From positions 275,413 to 339,412 of the forward strand of contig MNCI01020673.1 of NCBI GenBank assembly GCA_015680685.1: a stretch of DNA of 64,000 nucleotides, read 5' to 3'. The DNA comes from Gnetum montanum (Eukaryota > Streptophyta > Gnetopsida > Gnetales > Gnetaceae). The number at the start of each line of letters is the position of its first letter. Positions within the stretch are counted from its first letter, which is position 1. The notes beneath the pieces are model-generated. The model was not told where the DNA came from and did not search any database. It saw only the letters and a list, made by a program, of their open reading frames with translations. The position numbers and the translations under genes were made by a program. Below, piece after piece: positions 21,386 through 32,559 of this stretch.

Positions 21386-22271
21386 TGATGAATGGAGAGG
21401 TACACCTACGCCCAACCATACAAATCACAAAGCATTCATGTGCAATCTGGTTGAATTTCGTGGACTTTATAGCTTCTGGTACACTAGTCTTCTAGGCAGT
21501 GAACCTTGCCCTAAGGTTATTCATTATCTTCCCAATTACACTTATGAAGCACATGGTATTGTTAAGTGTAATTGAGGCATATGATTTTCATAGTTTTATG
21601 TTTTATAGTCCTAGTGCTTAAATAGAGAGAAAGACAAGGCAATTTAATGGCTAATTTAATGTAACTAACCTACTAGTCTCTAGCTAGTCCTAACATAAGT
21701 ATCTAGTCCCACTTTCTGTACATGTCGTGAATCCACGTATCCACTGCTGGGTTACCAAGTGCTACGCTACTGGGCTTACCAAGTAATAACATTGTTGGGA
21801 TTACTAAGCGAATACATGTTATGCTCGAAGCAATCGTACTTATGTATTTAATCTATCTAACTTATCCTTGCTTAGTTATCTTAATTATCTTAATTACTAG
21901 AAAATATTAAATAATTAATTAAAAACATTAAACGCATAAATGAAATATTTAATCTATTCAGAATGCTGCAAGGTTTATCAAAAAGCTCATCTTTATCATT
22001 GCACACACTGTCATGCTTAGGTACAACAATACTCAAATAAAGATCCATACACTCAATGACTCCTATTGCAGGCACTCGAGAGAAATATTCTAACTTTCAA
22101 ATAAAAAAATTGCAAGAGCTTTGCTACTACTGAAATCTGATTACCGTAAATGCAGCTGGTGGATGCGTATTTATAGCCAAAATGCAGATGTTATGTTGAC
22201 GAGGCTTCATTAATGCATGGAACAATGCATCAATGAGTTCTTGTTGATGTAGCCAAAAATACGACTTATCA
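21386..22271 (-). repeat. 3' LTR of copy C
   Basis: The plus-strand sequence starts TGATGAATGG and ends CTTATCA. TATA box in reverse at 22168-22175, giving a U3 of about 100 bp with GATGCATTGTT and TTGATGTAGCC microrepeats. The 25-bp U5 repeats are around 21737-21810. Confidence 0.92.
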
Positions 22272-22285
22272 TACCCCCATAACTA
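22272..22285 (-). other. Polypurine tract, copy C
   Basis: Read on minus, TAGTTATGGGGGTA precedes the LTR start. The upstream stretch (TCAAGGATGAATTTTC, then CAATAATCTCATAACTTCCC) matches those of copies A and B. Confidence 0.7.
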
Positions 22286-22449
22286 AATGAAAATTCATCC
22301 TTGATTTCTTTTACAAAATTGGGAAGTTATGAGATTATTGACTGATCCTTCAACAAAAAAAAAGACTAACTTGACAAAAATGGAGTGCCTAAGTGTACAG
22401 ATCAATACATTACAAAAATTATGGTGTTCATGACACAAAATTGAACACC

Positions 22450-24480
22450 ATGACATGATTGTTCAAACTAGGACAACATGCCCTCTAATGACGTGAAGTT
22501 GATGATGAAGATTAGACAATCCCAAGAGGTGGTGGCTCTTGAGATTCTAATGAACTTTCACTAGCTTCAGGTACATGTGATGGTTGAGGCTGCTGTGGTT
22601 GTCTTGCTACTATTACAACTTCTGGTGGAAGGTGAAAAGCATCTAGAAATGCTTTCATTTTTTCCTTCTTAATTTTAGGATTGTGCATTTTCCATGTAGC
22701 TTTGCCAATGTGGGTCAGAAGAAGCACATCCCAAGAACATGGAATTGTTGGAAAGAGCTCCTTTGTGTTGATAACTAGGTAGTGAATTGTTTGTATTCAA
22801 TGTCAAACACTCTGACTACATCTTTTAGCTCCTGGTAATCATTCATTCTTTTTGCTAAGTTCTTAATAGTTGATCATTGATCTATGAATTGTGCTCTGAG
22901 AACTTTGAGTTTAGCATTTGCAGTCTCAAGCTTCTGCTTGGTGTCTTTATGGTGCTTGAAGTCTACCTCATATATCAAATATGAGCTAGCCACTTGTTTT
23001 TCCAACTTTGACTATGACCATATGGTAGTCAGCATTGCTAAGTTCACATAATGAAGATTGACCAACTCCATATATTCTTTCATCTCCTCTATTTGCAACT
23101 CCTTTAGACGGATCTCTGCTTTGTTGTAGGCATCAATCCCATCAATGATGGGCTGCCATAATTTTCCTCCTTATTGAAGTTGTTAGAGAGATTCATTTAC
23201 TTTTCCCTTTACCATCTGGATGTGCTTCTCATTTACTTCCTTTTGTAAGACAACCTAGTTTCTATAGTGATTTTTAACTTTTTCAAACTTCAAAGCTTCA
23301 TTTTTCCAAGTAGTAATCTCAATAGTAGACTTATGGCATAAGGAAAAAACTTCTTCCATAGATAAATTCTAATTTTCTATAGCCAATTTCCTTAATTCAA
23401 TATTCACCCTAGCTAGCTACTCCTGCTGTTGATAAATGAATTCCTAGATTTGTTATTTTTGGGCATTAGCATTGCACATGCGATGATTTTCTGTCGCTAG
23501 TGATTCATTTTCCTGACACATCTAAACCAAGTCCTTCTAAACTAAATATGTATTTGCTTCTACTATGGACTAGTTGAAGATGGTCGTTACCACTTCCTCT
23601 TCAGCTTTCTTGAATCATTCTTGAAGCTATTGGAAAACTTCATCTTTAGTTATTACCAGGATGAGGAGTGTGAGATTAGCAAGATAGGCACGTAATTTGG
23701 CAACCTTCATGGCTAAGCATTGATTCTGTGCTTGAGCTGTTTCAGGTTGCCCCTCCAAGATGATGCATTTGCCCTTTGCTTTGAGCAACTTCAACTAGGT
23801 TGTGGTGATGTTATCTAGAAAATCAAAGATATTCAGAATTGATTACCTAATCCCTACTAGTTGATCCAATAATTCTTCATGTTAAGCTATATTCAATTTT
23901 TTGTTGACCATGCCTACGGATGTCTACACATCTCGAAGTGTAGATGCATCTAGGATAGATGCTGCAAGTACATTAAGTGCTTTGGTAATGCGGTCAGCAA
24001 CTACTTCAACTATAGTCTCTTGTCCTTGGTGCTACATCACCAATACAATGGCCTCGTCACCTTCCTCCAAATGCATTGAGAAGGAGGTGACATTCCTAGA
24101 GATTTCTAGGAATAAATGGTGTTGTGATAATGACATTGTTACCTCTCAAGCATTAGGATTAGATCTTGTGGGCAACTGCATTCTTTGGATAGAGAATATT
24201 GGCCCATCCCTTTCCATGTGGTTAATTGTTCAAACCACCTCATTAAGGTGACTCATTAACGGTCGATACACAGATGGGTCTACACTACTCATCCTTGGAG
24301 GTTGCTCCTACTCATGCAAGTGTTGCTCTTGAATTTCATGCAAGCACTCAATGGTTGCGTGGGTTTCCAGCATTGTTTCTTGAGCATGTTCTTTAATTAA
24401 CAACTCTTCTTTTGTATCATAAGATGCTGGTCTTATGGTACTCTGAGTTGTTGTAGAATATTCTGCATCTTCATTTCTTT
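22450..24480 (-). pseudogene. Distal two-thirds of the 3' ORF, copy C (coiled coil and C-terminal block)
   Basis: Read 24480 to 22512 on minus. The first aligned block with copy B is QETMLETHATIECLHEIQEQ, then VDPSVYRPLMSHLNEVVRTI (copy B: GDPFIYRPVMSHLNAVA). Long helical Glu/Lys/Gln-rich stretches follow to about 22800. The C-terminal open piece 22727-22512 reads THIGKATWKMHNPKIKKEK, then KAFLDAFHLPPE and a Pro/Gln/Ser tail ending QEPPPLGIV. Copy G keeps the same end (KEEKMKSLLNAF, APPLGVV). Multiple stops. No membrane segment seen; function unknown. Confidence 0.65.
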
Positions 24481-24504
24481 GATTCATATTGATATGAATT
24501 CCTT

Positions 24505-24696
24505 TCAATTTTTTTCTAGCTTCCTCAGCAATTTTTTTACATTTTTTTCTTCTAATCTTCTCATCTTTCTTTTATATCTTCCCTTATGACTATGGCTAAT
24601 TTTTGGAGGAGAAGATGAGGATGGAATTTGATTAGAAGATTGTTGAGATGATGGAGGAGATTGAGGTGGATCTGATGGTTTTGGATGTTTAGGCAT
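24505..24696 (-). CDS. Antisense Pro/Ser-rich, basic ORF at the viral left junction (unassigned)
   Basis: A 63-codon open frame beginning MPKHPKPSDPPQSPPSSQQ, then a strongly basic helix (HKGRYKRKMRRLEEKNVKK). It runs opposite to the viral genes and does not align with the 3' ORF of copies B or G at this position. It may be an inverted viral piece, filler DNA, or diverged transposon sequence. With a frame change it leads into the open stretch 24508-24308, whose second half is copy C 3' ORF. No function is assigned. Confidence 0.3.
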   Translation of the reverse strand: MPKHPKPSDPPQSPPSSQQSSNQIPSSSSPPKISHSHKGRYKRKMRRLEEKNVKKLLRKLEKN

Positions 24697-24769
24697 CCAA
24701 ATTTGAGTTTAATATCTCATATCCTTTTTAATATCTTCTAACATTTTTACTTCTAATAATACAATGTCT

Positions 24770-25595
24770 GCAAAAAGGTCAACATCAAAAGAAAATTAAT
24801 TTAATTCAAAAAAATAAATTGAATGAACAATTTTATGAATATATTTTTGACGATGAAATACAATATAATCTAGAGAATGATATGGTCTATCAATCTCAAG
24901 AAGATTATAATATTTATTCTCCAGCATCTCCTTCTTCGAAAAAAGATTAGCCAACTTTCCATGAGGGGGAAGGCTCTACCCATTTTCGCACTTCAGATGA
25001 TTCAGAATCTGATGAATATTTGTATTATGCAAATAATATGAATCATATGAGGTCTTGACCATGTAAAAAGTCATCCAAAAGAGGCACATTTGGAGGTTGC
25101 AAACCTTTAGAATATACTTATTGTACACCCTGGATACCATCACCAACACCGTTGTTACCTAATCCATATGAATAACAATTAGATGACTAGATAAAAAATA
25201 TTTAAAAAGAAATTAGTATATTAAAAGAAAAATTAAAAAAAAAATACTCCTTTAGATAATATAGCAAAATATATGCAAATAGAAAATATGATAGGTAAAA
25301 AGAAAGAAGAATATAAAAAACTTAGACAAGTAAAAAGAGATCAAGATATATTCTTAGATGCTTAACCTAATTATTTTATGGAAGACATAGAAGAAGAGTT
25401 CAAAGAATATATATACAGTAGCATGAAAAGGGAAAATAAGTAGAAAGCATAATTTCACAGCAAAAGGAACCACAGGAAGATCCATATTTTCTAGATATAT
25501 TAGACAAGGTTGATAAATCCATATGATTAAGCAATTACAACAATTTATGAAATGGGCTGAACAAGAAATAGAGCAATTGCAATAAGAAGAGGAAA
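24770..25595 (+). pseudogene. Caulimovirid capsid-region remnant
   Basis: Fragmentary reading frame with an acidic Tyr/Asp/Glu-rich segment (IFDDEIQYNLENDMVYQ), a Ser/Asp-rich segment, then a basic one (PCKKSSKRGTFGGCKPL), and Lys/Glu-rich helices up to the protease. Acidic followed by basic composition upstream of protease is where caulimovirid capsid proteins lie. No intact CCHC knuckle is visible. Many stops and frameshifts. Confidence 0.45.
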
Positions 25596-26000
25596 GTGAA
25601 CAAAAAAAAACAATATGAAATAGAATTAAAGGTTAATCATCCCATTTCTATTAATATGAATAAAGGAAAACCTTTACAAGTACCTGTCTATACTTTCTGG
25701 ATTAAATTAGAAGGATTTAAACATTATCCTATAGATACCTTAATAGACTCTAGTGCTGAAGTATCAGTGGCAAGAAAAGGTATCATCCCTGAGTATCTGT
25801 GGAAAGAAAGAAAACTATTTATTGTTAGCTTTGATAAATTAGATAAGAAAATTATAAAAGATACAAAATTACCCATAAAAACACCATTAGGAGATATAAT
25901 CTATTTTGACATTAATTAAATAAATTGGCTAGGATATGATATGATAATTGGTGTAGATAATCTTAGTAAATTTGAACCATATCAAATTACTAAAGATAAG
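25596..26000 (+). pseudogene. Caulimovirid aspartic protease remnant
   Basis: Open for 107 codons (25596-25919), then a stop. The active-site block reads LIDSSAEVSVA, with the usual D-S/T-G-A altered to D-S-S-A, so the catalytic Gly is lost. It is followed by IIPEYLWKE, a caulimovirid pattern. After the stop the frame continues LGYDMIIGVDNL, which matches the C-terminal GxD block of the domain. In the virus this domain processes the polyprotein. Confidence 0.75.
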
Positions 26001-26059
26001 GTCTATATTAGTAAATATGTTTATGAAAGAAAATTTTATCCATTAACAAGGTTTGACCA

Positions 26060-26925
26060 TCATGAGTCTAAACCTATAAAAACAACTAATTGGGTGATTA
26101 ATCAAATCCATTAGAAACAAGATGATTTTCAACAAATCAAACAAAAAATATTAACAGTAGCCAATGAAGACCCTGCAGCATTCAAACATATAAAGGAACA
26201 CTGGTGTCATATAGATTTGTTGGATAATGTGAAAGTAAAAGTTAAAGCTCACCATATTGTAATGAGTCTAGAATTAAGAGAAAAATGTGATGTAGAAATT
26301 AAAAAATTATTAGAAAAATGTTTTATTACACCTAGCATTAGTATGTTTGCTTGCACAACATTCTATGTGAACAAAAGGGCAGAATTAACTAGAGGTAAGA
26401 AAAGGTTAGTAATAAACTACAAACCTTTAAATGAAATAAGTAAACCTGTACAACATCCAATACCCTCAAAAGATGACCTTTTTCAAAGACTTAAAAACAC
26501 TCACATTTACTCTAAATTTGACTTAAAATCAGGCTTCTGGAAAATCCAGAGTTACCCTGAAGATAAGTGGAAGACAGCTTTTACTGTACTCAGTGAATTA
26601 TTCCAATGGAATGTTTTACCATTTGGAATTAAGATAGCACCCTCTATTTTCCAACAGTGTATGGATAAAATATTTAAAGAATATAATTTTATCTTAGTTT
26701 ATATTGATGACATTTTAATTATGTCTAAAAATGTGCAACAACACCTGGATCACTTACATAAATTTTATAATCTGGTGTATCAAAATGATTTAGTATTATC
26801 ACCCTCAGAAAAAAAGATAGAAATTGGGGTAAAAATAATAAAATTTCTTAGAATGAAAATTACACATGGTAAGATTCATCTGCAAGACCATATTCTAACA
26901 GCCATTTAGAATTTTCCTGATGAAT
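26060..26925 (+). pseudogene. Caulimovirid reverse transcriptase remnant
   Basis: The stretch 26217-26909 is open for 230 codons, the longest in the window. Motifs in order: KRLVINYKPLN, HPIPSKDDLFQRL, SKFDLKSGFWKIQ, KTAFTV, WNVLPFGIKIAPSIFQ, and the catalytic VYIDDILIMS at about 26697-26726, then FLRMKITHGKIHLQDHI. The pattern FDLKSGFW, WNVLPFG and YIDDIL places it with Caulimoviridae rather than with the Ty3/gypsy copies around it. It ends at a stop after HILTAI; the thumb/RNase H junction is rearranged. Confidence 0.88.
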
Positions 26926-27114
26926 TTTGCAAGACCATATTACACATGGGAAGCATAATGCTCTAGCAGATTTCTTGACTAGAGAATTTCATGTTTCAAT
27001 TAATGTGTTTTGTGTCTGTACAAATTTACTAATCCAAGAAGGATGGCAAAGGCGTTTCAGTAGAAGATTGCATGGTTGTACTATTACCAATAATTATCTT
27101 AATTTTTTAAAATA
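26926..27114 (+). pseudogene. End of caulimovirid RNase H after an internal deletion
   Basis: HNALADFLTREFH at about 26958-26996 matches the final block of caulimovirid RNase H (ADFLTREF). The bulk of the thumb and RNase H, several hundred bp, is missing. The 14-mer TGCAAGACCATATT occurs at 26881-26894 and again at 26928-26941 at the join. The open frame continues to 27113 before a stop. Confidence 0.75.
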
Positions 27115-27737
27115 AAAAAGGTTTAGAACTGACCATATGTTTCAATGGAATCAGTTTTGTAATATTAATAAGAGTCTCCATGTCTGGACTGGTGTCACCT
27201 GTGCATCATATGGAAAGTGTCAATTCAATGGTTCCTGGGAAAAAGTAGCCCTAAAAACCTTAGTTAATTTTAGGAATTTTGATTTTGAACATGTTTACTC
27301 AAAGTCCATCCATAATTGGCCTCTCTACCATCCAAATCCATTTCATGTTTATCACATTAACTTTGATTCTGGTTGTAGACAACATGAATCTTTTCAGGTA
27401 TGATGGAATAAATTTGGTTGCACTTACGTAGTATTTTCCTGAAGGTTTTCCAAGAAATTTAATCAGAACCATCTAGCAAGAAGATCATGGAGGATTACTG
27501 TATCTCACTCATATACAGTCTCTAGCATGACATTTACTGCACAAAGAAATAGATGCTCCTGCTTATTTTTTGGCATCAACTTTCAGCCATCGTCTTGATT
27601 TCCAAAACTTGTGGGCCTCTGCATGGTATCAAGACATTTACACAGCAACAGATGTCAACATCCTTGAGCACTGTATAAGAAATGGATGTTATCCATTGAC
27701 TCTAGAAATGTATCATCTCAATCCAAAATATCGCTGA
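27115..27737 (+). pseudogene. Unassigned ORF downstream of viral RT
   Basis: Open at 27137-27403 (NKSLHVWTGVTCASYGKCQF, FNGSWEKVALKTL), then frame-shifted. It reopens from about 27540 as HKEIDAPAYFLASTF, LDFQNLWASAWYQDIYTATD and ends in YHLNPKYR with TGA at 27735-27737, where the transposon resumes. Aromatic-rich composition and position after RNase H suggest a viral C-terminal protein, possibly the place of a transactivator-like ORF, but I recognise no family motif. Confidence 0.45.
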
Positions 27738-28575
27738 CTTAGGGAACTTGGTGGGGTTTTCCTTCCATGTTCATTTTTTTGAAGCATTTTTTGATCTCTA
27801 AATAGATCAGTTGTGGAAGATTTACATGAAATATCTTGCTTAGAGTGGCACATGCTTGAGTAGAAAAGATGGTCACCTTGCTTGGCCTCATCGCTAGATT
27901 GAGGTGATAAGCCACTATCTTGAAGTAGATACGCTTCGCTGGTGTGAGCATGCCAAAATCCTTACGATTAACCCCGTAACATTGTCAAGTCCATTTCGTT
28001 TTGGCCTCATGGTCACCTTTTGTTGATAGCTTTGTGAACTATGTCTCAATATTAGGCAACCTTAATGCCTACACGATAGCCTTGGCCAAGTAGGATACAT
28101 GAATATCCTTGATTTTTAATGTGGACCCCAATCTTTTGTTGTTCTAGAAGAGATATGTCTATCCCATGTACAAATTCTCACTAGAGGTGATGACTGACCA
28201 CATGGGAGAGGTTTGTAATTATGTTTTGACTTCTGCTAGAGCTTTCTCTAAAAATGACCCAAAGTTTAGTTCTTGAAGAACTAAGCATTGAATCTCTTAA
28301 GATATAATGATGTCAAGGCAAGTTTGAGTTAAAGTAACTTCAAGCTTTGGCATGGGTCCTGGTGCTTTCCCTCGCTATGATTGCTTTGTTAGCACTTCTT
28401 CTTCTGGAATCTATCAAATAGATTCCACTTTGGGCTCCTCACGAAGAGGTCTCATTACATGGATTCCCTTTGGTGGTTCTTGGGCTTGTTCTTGTTGGCC
28501 CCTTTTAGCTTTGGGTTATTTCTTCCTTGGTTGAGAGGGTTCTCTTTCTTGTGGTCGTTTCAATCTTGGTGCCAT
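27738..28575 (-). pseudogene. Proximal third of the 3' ORF, copy C
   Basis: Start at the ATG at 28575 (MAPRLKRPQEREPSQPRKK), homologous to the starts in B and G. The N terminus is Pro/Glu/Gln/Lys-rich, then REEPKVESI. Further on, the open piece 27951-27739 reads YFKIVAYHLNLAMRPSKVTI, then FSTQACATLSKIFHVNLPQL and IYLEIKKCFKKMN. Copy G has the parallel HLNPMIRPIKV, FSTRACMTLSRKF and INLPSL. This conserved domain resembles the putative plant transposon protein family. The viral fragment cuts it just before the FP-LI-K-LY block. Confidence 0.7.
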
Positions 28576-29032
28576 ATGTAATCACAACAAGACCATGGGT
28601 TACCAATTTTTTGTATAACATGAAATAATTGGGATACCTTTATCTCTTTAGGATAGTTCCACTTGGCTAAGTTGTGAGTATGGCTGATTTGATTACTTCA
28701 ATCATTATTTTATTTATGTGTTATTGTTAATAAATCATCCTAGAGGATGTTGGAAGGGTTAACTCTCAAAAAAATTAATGTTTGTATATTGTTAAATTTA
28801 TTAACCCTTTGGGGGAGTTAGAAAAATTTTCAAAAATTTCATTAGAAACCTTAAGGTTTGCGGTCCCCACAATAAAGAGCTTATCTCCAGTACTTACAAG
28901 ATTGAAGAACAGAGTGATTTGGAAAAATAGTTGAAAAGTTAAGGGCTTTGGAAGGTTTTGGGCTCTGAAAAATGGCAAAAACTCCCCTAGCATTATGAAG
29001 CAAATGATAAAAATTTCATAGTATACGACAGT
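28576..29032 (-). other. Leader/intron region before the 3' ORF, copy C
   Basis: Homologous to copy B 15296-15736. On minus it contains a donor-like CTTGTAAGTACT near 28890 and ends TTGTTGTGATTACAT just before the ATG, the decayed acceptor. No ORF. Copy D is inserted at 29032/29033. Confidence 0.5.
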
Positions 29033-29873
29033 TGATGAGTCACCAAGTAAGCCCCTCGATATTGGATACGCAATATCGGATGGACCAACTGATATCAGAC
29101 ACGCAATGTCAGAACCTATCTCATTGGCTATAAATAGGAGACAAGGGTGCTTGGTCTTGGGCATTAGTATTTTTGTCCCTTAGCCAAACTCTTGCAGTTT
29201 TTCCCTTCCAGAGTTAGAATTATTTCTGAGTGCCTGCAGTAGGAGTCATAAAGTGAATGGATCTTTATTCGAGCATTATGTACCTGAGCACACCTTATAT
29301 ATGGAAATAAAGATGAACTTTGTGATAAACCTTGCAACATTCAGAATAGCTTAATTATTGCATTTCATGTTATTTATTGTTATTTGATGCTTTCAATAGT
29401 TAATTAATGTTATTTCATAGAATTGTTAATTATCAATTACCAATGAATTAGCACACTCAGCACAACCACTTTGAGCATACATGGAACACTTGGTAACCCA
29501 GTAACGATTAGCGTTTGGTAATCCCAGTAGTGTTACACTGGTTTAGGATGTGTATGAAGGGTGGGAACAGATGTTGGTGTTAGGATTTTATTCACATTAG
29601 AGTTACAAAACCCAATAGTTAATTAAATCTTTTCATTGCACACACTTAGAAGACTAAGATAGAAAATATAAAAGAAAAATATAAAAATCATACACCTCAA
29701 GTTTACTTAACCATACAATTGTGCCTTACAAGTAAGCTTGGGAAGACAACGACTGCATAGCTCATCATTGTTCTATGTAGGTGCATAAGCACTTAATCCT
29801 TGAATTTTGATCAGATTACATGTGAACACTCGTATTTGTATGGTCGGGTGTAGGGGTACCTCGCTGCTCATCA
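29033..29873 (+). repeat. 5' LTR of copy D
   Basis: 841 bp, TGATGAGTC...GCTCATCA. The U3 is about 96 bp with ATATCGGATGGACC, GATATTGGATACGC and GATATCAGACACGC microrepeats. TATA box at 29129-29136. U5 repeat units at about 29485-29535 are reduced. Confidence 0.92.
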
Positions 29874-29892
29874 TTAGTGACGTTGCTGGAGA
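29874..29892 (+). other. Primer-binding site, copy D
   Basis: TTAGTGACGTTGCTGGAGA follows the LTR, a decayed form of the tRNA-Asp-type site seen in copy B. Confidence 0.65.
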
Positions 29893-30004
29893 TTTTGTTG
29901 TTTTTGTGCTGATTAAGACTTAGAAAATCCTTCCATTGTTGGAACAAACCCTTAGAGTTAACTATCTGAAAATTACCATAAAAGGGTATCACACACTGAA
30001 TAAT

Positions 30005-32545
30005 CAATCATATCTCCTTCTTCTTATGAGAGTGCTTTACCAACGAGGTTTGACACCATGAACAATTGGAGGTGGGGTCCACATAATGATCCACTAGTGC
30101 CCCAATAGTTTTGCATGGTATATGCTCATCTTGATGAGTATATACCAGACTTTACCTTTATCCTTCACCGAGATGAACAACTACGATGGTGTGATTTAGA
30201 AGGTAACATAGTGCTACCTCCCAATCGCTCGATTCTAAGCATGCTTCATGCTCTCACATGAATTGTTATGTAGCACTTACAGTCAGAGTACATTGTGCAT
30301 GAGCAAGATTTGAGAGATTATCAACCCACAGAGGCACAACAACAAAGGGATCTATAGCAAAAGAGACATTACGAATCCGTGAAGGGGAAGTGATCTCAGG
30401 ATGTTCCATATGTCCTAAGTAAAAATGATGGTGGTGAACTTGTCTCAGGAGCTTTTCCACAAAACGATGTTCCTCTTGTTAACTTCGGTCAAGGAGCTGG
30501 GTACTAGAATCTTCACTCAACTATTCATAATCTAGGTTTTGGTATCAATGGATACAAAGGGTCTAAAAAAGGAACACGAACATATGATAATGATGAACAT
30601 TTCGATCGTAACCACAATCGAGGCCATGACCACCAAAAAGAAGGTGACAAGCATCATCATGGTGCTAGTCCTCCTTCCTCTTCATCTTCATCATTTTATT
30701 CCCCCTCTCCTTCAGGATCTGAATGCAGTTGTAAAGGGAAATATCATGAAGACAATGGTAAGTGAAATAGAAATCATCAACAAAATAGTAGAGAAAGGGG
30801 ATGACGGAATTCTAGAGAGACACATCATGAAAGAAGGGAGAGTAGGGAACACCATAGGAATCATAGACGCCATAGATAGCATGATCATGATGAACCCCTA
30901 CTCACCACCTGAAGAATGTTAGATATAACAAAGGTTGTTATCATTTCCACAAGGCACCAAAAAGACAGTAGAATCAAAAGACTAGACATGAATAACATCT
31001 TACGATTTGAAGGGGGATACAATGTTGATCCTCAAAACCATCTACAAGCATTCCATGATACATGTGCCTTGCAGAATATAGAAAGTGAGTGGAAAAAGCT
31101 AAAGTTGTTTCCATGGATACTAATCAAGGAAGTAGAAAGTTGGTACTAGTCCTTAGAATCGAAATCCATTCATCGATGGAGTACCATGTTGGAGCTATTT
31201 AACGATAAGTATCAAATGTACTCTTGAGTGTCCAACCTACATAAGCAAATCCAAGGATGGAAACAAGGAGGACACAAGTTCTTGGATGCTGCCATGGGCT
31301 AATATTATTCATTGTTACAACATTGTCCTAGCCATGGTTACTTGTAGAAGGAATAATTACACCATCTCATAGATGGGCTTAGGTACGAGACACGAAGAAC
31401 CCTTGGGACTTATGCCTAAGGAAGGCTATATGAGCTTAGAGCCCATCAAATATAAAGATTGTTGGAGTAAGTTACCAAGGAGGAAGGTGAGTTGAGAAAA
31501 AGAGAAAGTGCGGAGGAGTACAATAGAGATCCTTCCCTTCGAAAGAAGAAAATTAGATTTTGCGAAGATGAAGAAGAGTCACCACTTGAAGAGATGGTGA
31601 ATAGAATGACTTTGGCCATTCAAAAATTTGCATGAGAAGTATTGACAAAGGTGAATCAAATGTGGAACTCCCTAGATGAAAAATTGCAAACTATCCTAAA
31701 AGTAATAGAGGAGTCTAGAGAACAAAGTAATGATTGAGAGAGAAGGAAAAAGAAAGAAGTTGAGTATGCATGTAACAAGGGTAAGGGCAAGGTTGCCATC
31801 ATTGAAGAGGTTGTGAATTCAGACATGGATGATGATGGTGGATGTGAGATTTTCCAATATGACCATCCTAATGGATGCTACCCAATGGTGTCACATCTAC
31901 AAGAGTTTGGGGTGTATGCACTAAATCCATGATTAAATAGAAGACAAACACCTAGAAGGTTACCTTATCCTCAAGGTAACCTAAGGCAGTTCGACCAACC
32001 CTTGACATATTATCTGAGTGGAGCTCCACCACAACTGAATGAACAGTATCAATGATGGAAACACCCACAATTATGGGGAATGCCACCACCACGTCAATAG
32101 TACCCTTACCATCAACCTAACCCATAGGGTATTACGTTCAATAGTTGATCTCTCCACATGACTCTCCTAGTCATGTTGCTCTTCAACCTCACTACCAGAC
32201 CCCCTAAGTACTATAGAAGTTCTTCTTCTCAGGGTGATGCTCCATATACATACTATCCTTCTCATATGTCTGCATTTGTTCCATCCTCAGCTCCATTACC
32301 ACTTGCTCCAACTATGTAAGGCAAGCTTCCTGCCCAACTGCAGCAACGTAATGCTACAAGGGTTGTCAATCTTCAACCTAGTGTTGGTTCGAACAACCGA
32401 TCAAAGAAGAGACTTTTCTTTAGAACCAATAGCCCAACCAAGTCCTTACAACCACAAGTGGCTAATTATCCAAATACTTTATCATCGTTTGAACCTTTGG
32501 AGCTTCCTTCGAACCAAAAAACGCACTCAACATATACTATTATGT
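30005..32545 (+). pseudogene. gag: Gag of copy D
   Basis: The N-terminal domain reads YAHLDEYIPDFTFILH and EGNIVLPPNRS, parallel to copy B. The capsid-like block is best preserved at 30916-31149 (KDSRIKRLDMNNI, FEGGYNVDPQNHLQAFHD, WKKLKLFPWILIKEVESWY). The charged helix region continues to about 31800. The knuckle CEIFQYDHPNGC at about 31846-31881 has lost the second Cys. A Pro/Gln/Tyr tail runs to about 32545. Several stops. Confidence 0.87.
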
Positions 32546-32559
32546 TAACCCACACCAAC

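Larger units (their letters stand above)
24480..27737 (+). mobile_element. Endogenous caulimovirid (pararetrovirus) fragment inside copy C
   Basis: A viral block in plus orientation interrupts the minus-strand 3' ORF of copy C. The right edge is sharp: a viral stop codon at 27735-27737 is followed at once by the transposon sequence. The left edge is unclear (24400-24720). Contents in order: capsid-region remnants, protease, RT, end of RNase H and an unassigned ORF. The AT-rich composition differs from the retrotransposon around it. No LTR is present, as expected for Caulimoviridae, which integrate passively. The genus is not determinable here. Confidence 0.82.

Noticed and set aside
23901-24251. 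Plus-strand 116-codon frame
   Set aside because: Antisense shadow of the copy C 3' ORF, which aligns with copy B on the minus strand.
27623-27637. TGGTATCAAGACATT, resembling the tRNA-Met primer site of caulimovirids
   Set aside because: It lies inside a coding-like frame (AWYQDIYT) and matches only the first eight bases; position and context do not fit a viral replication origin.
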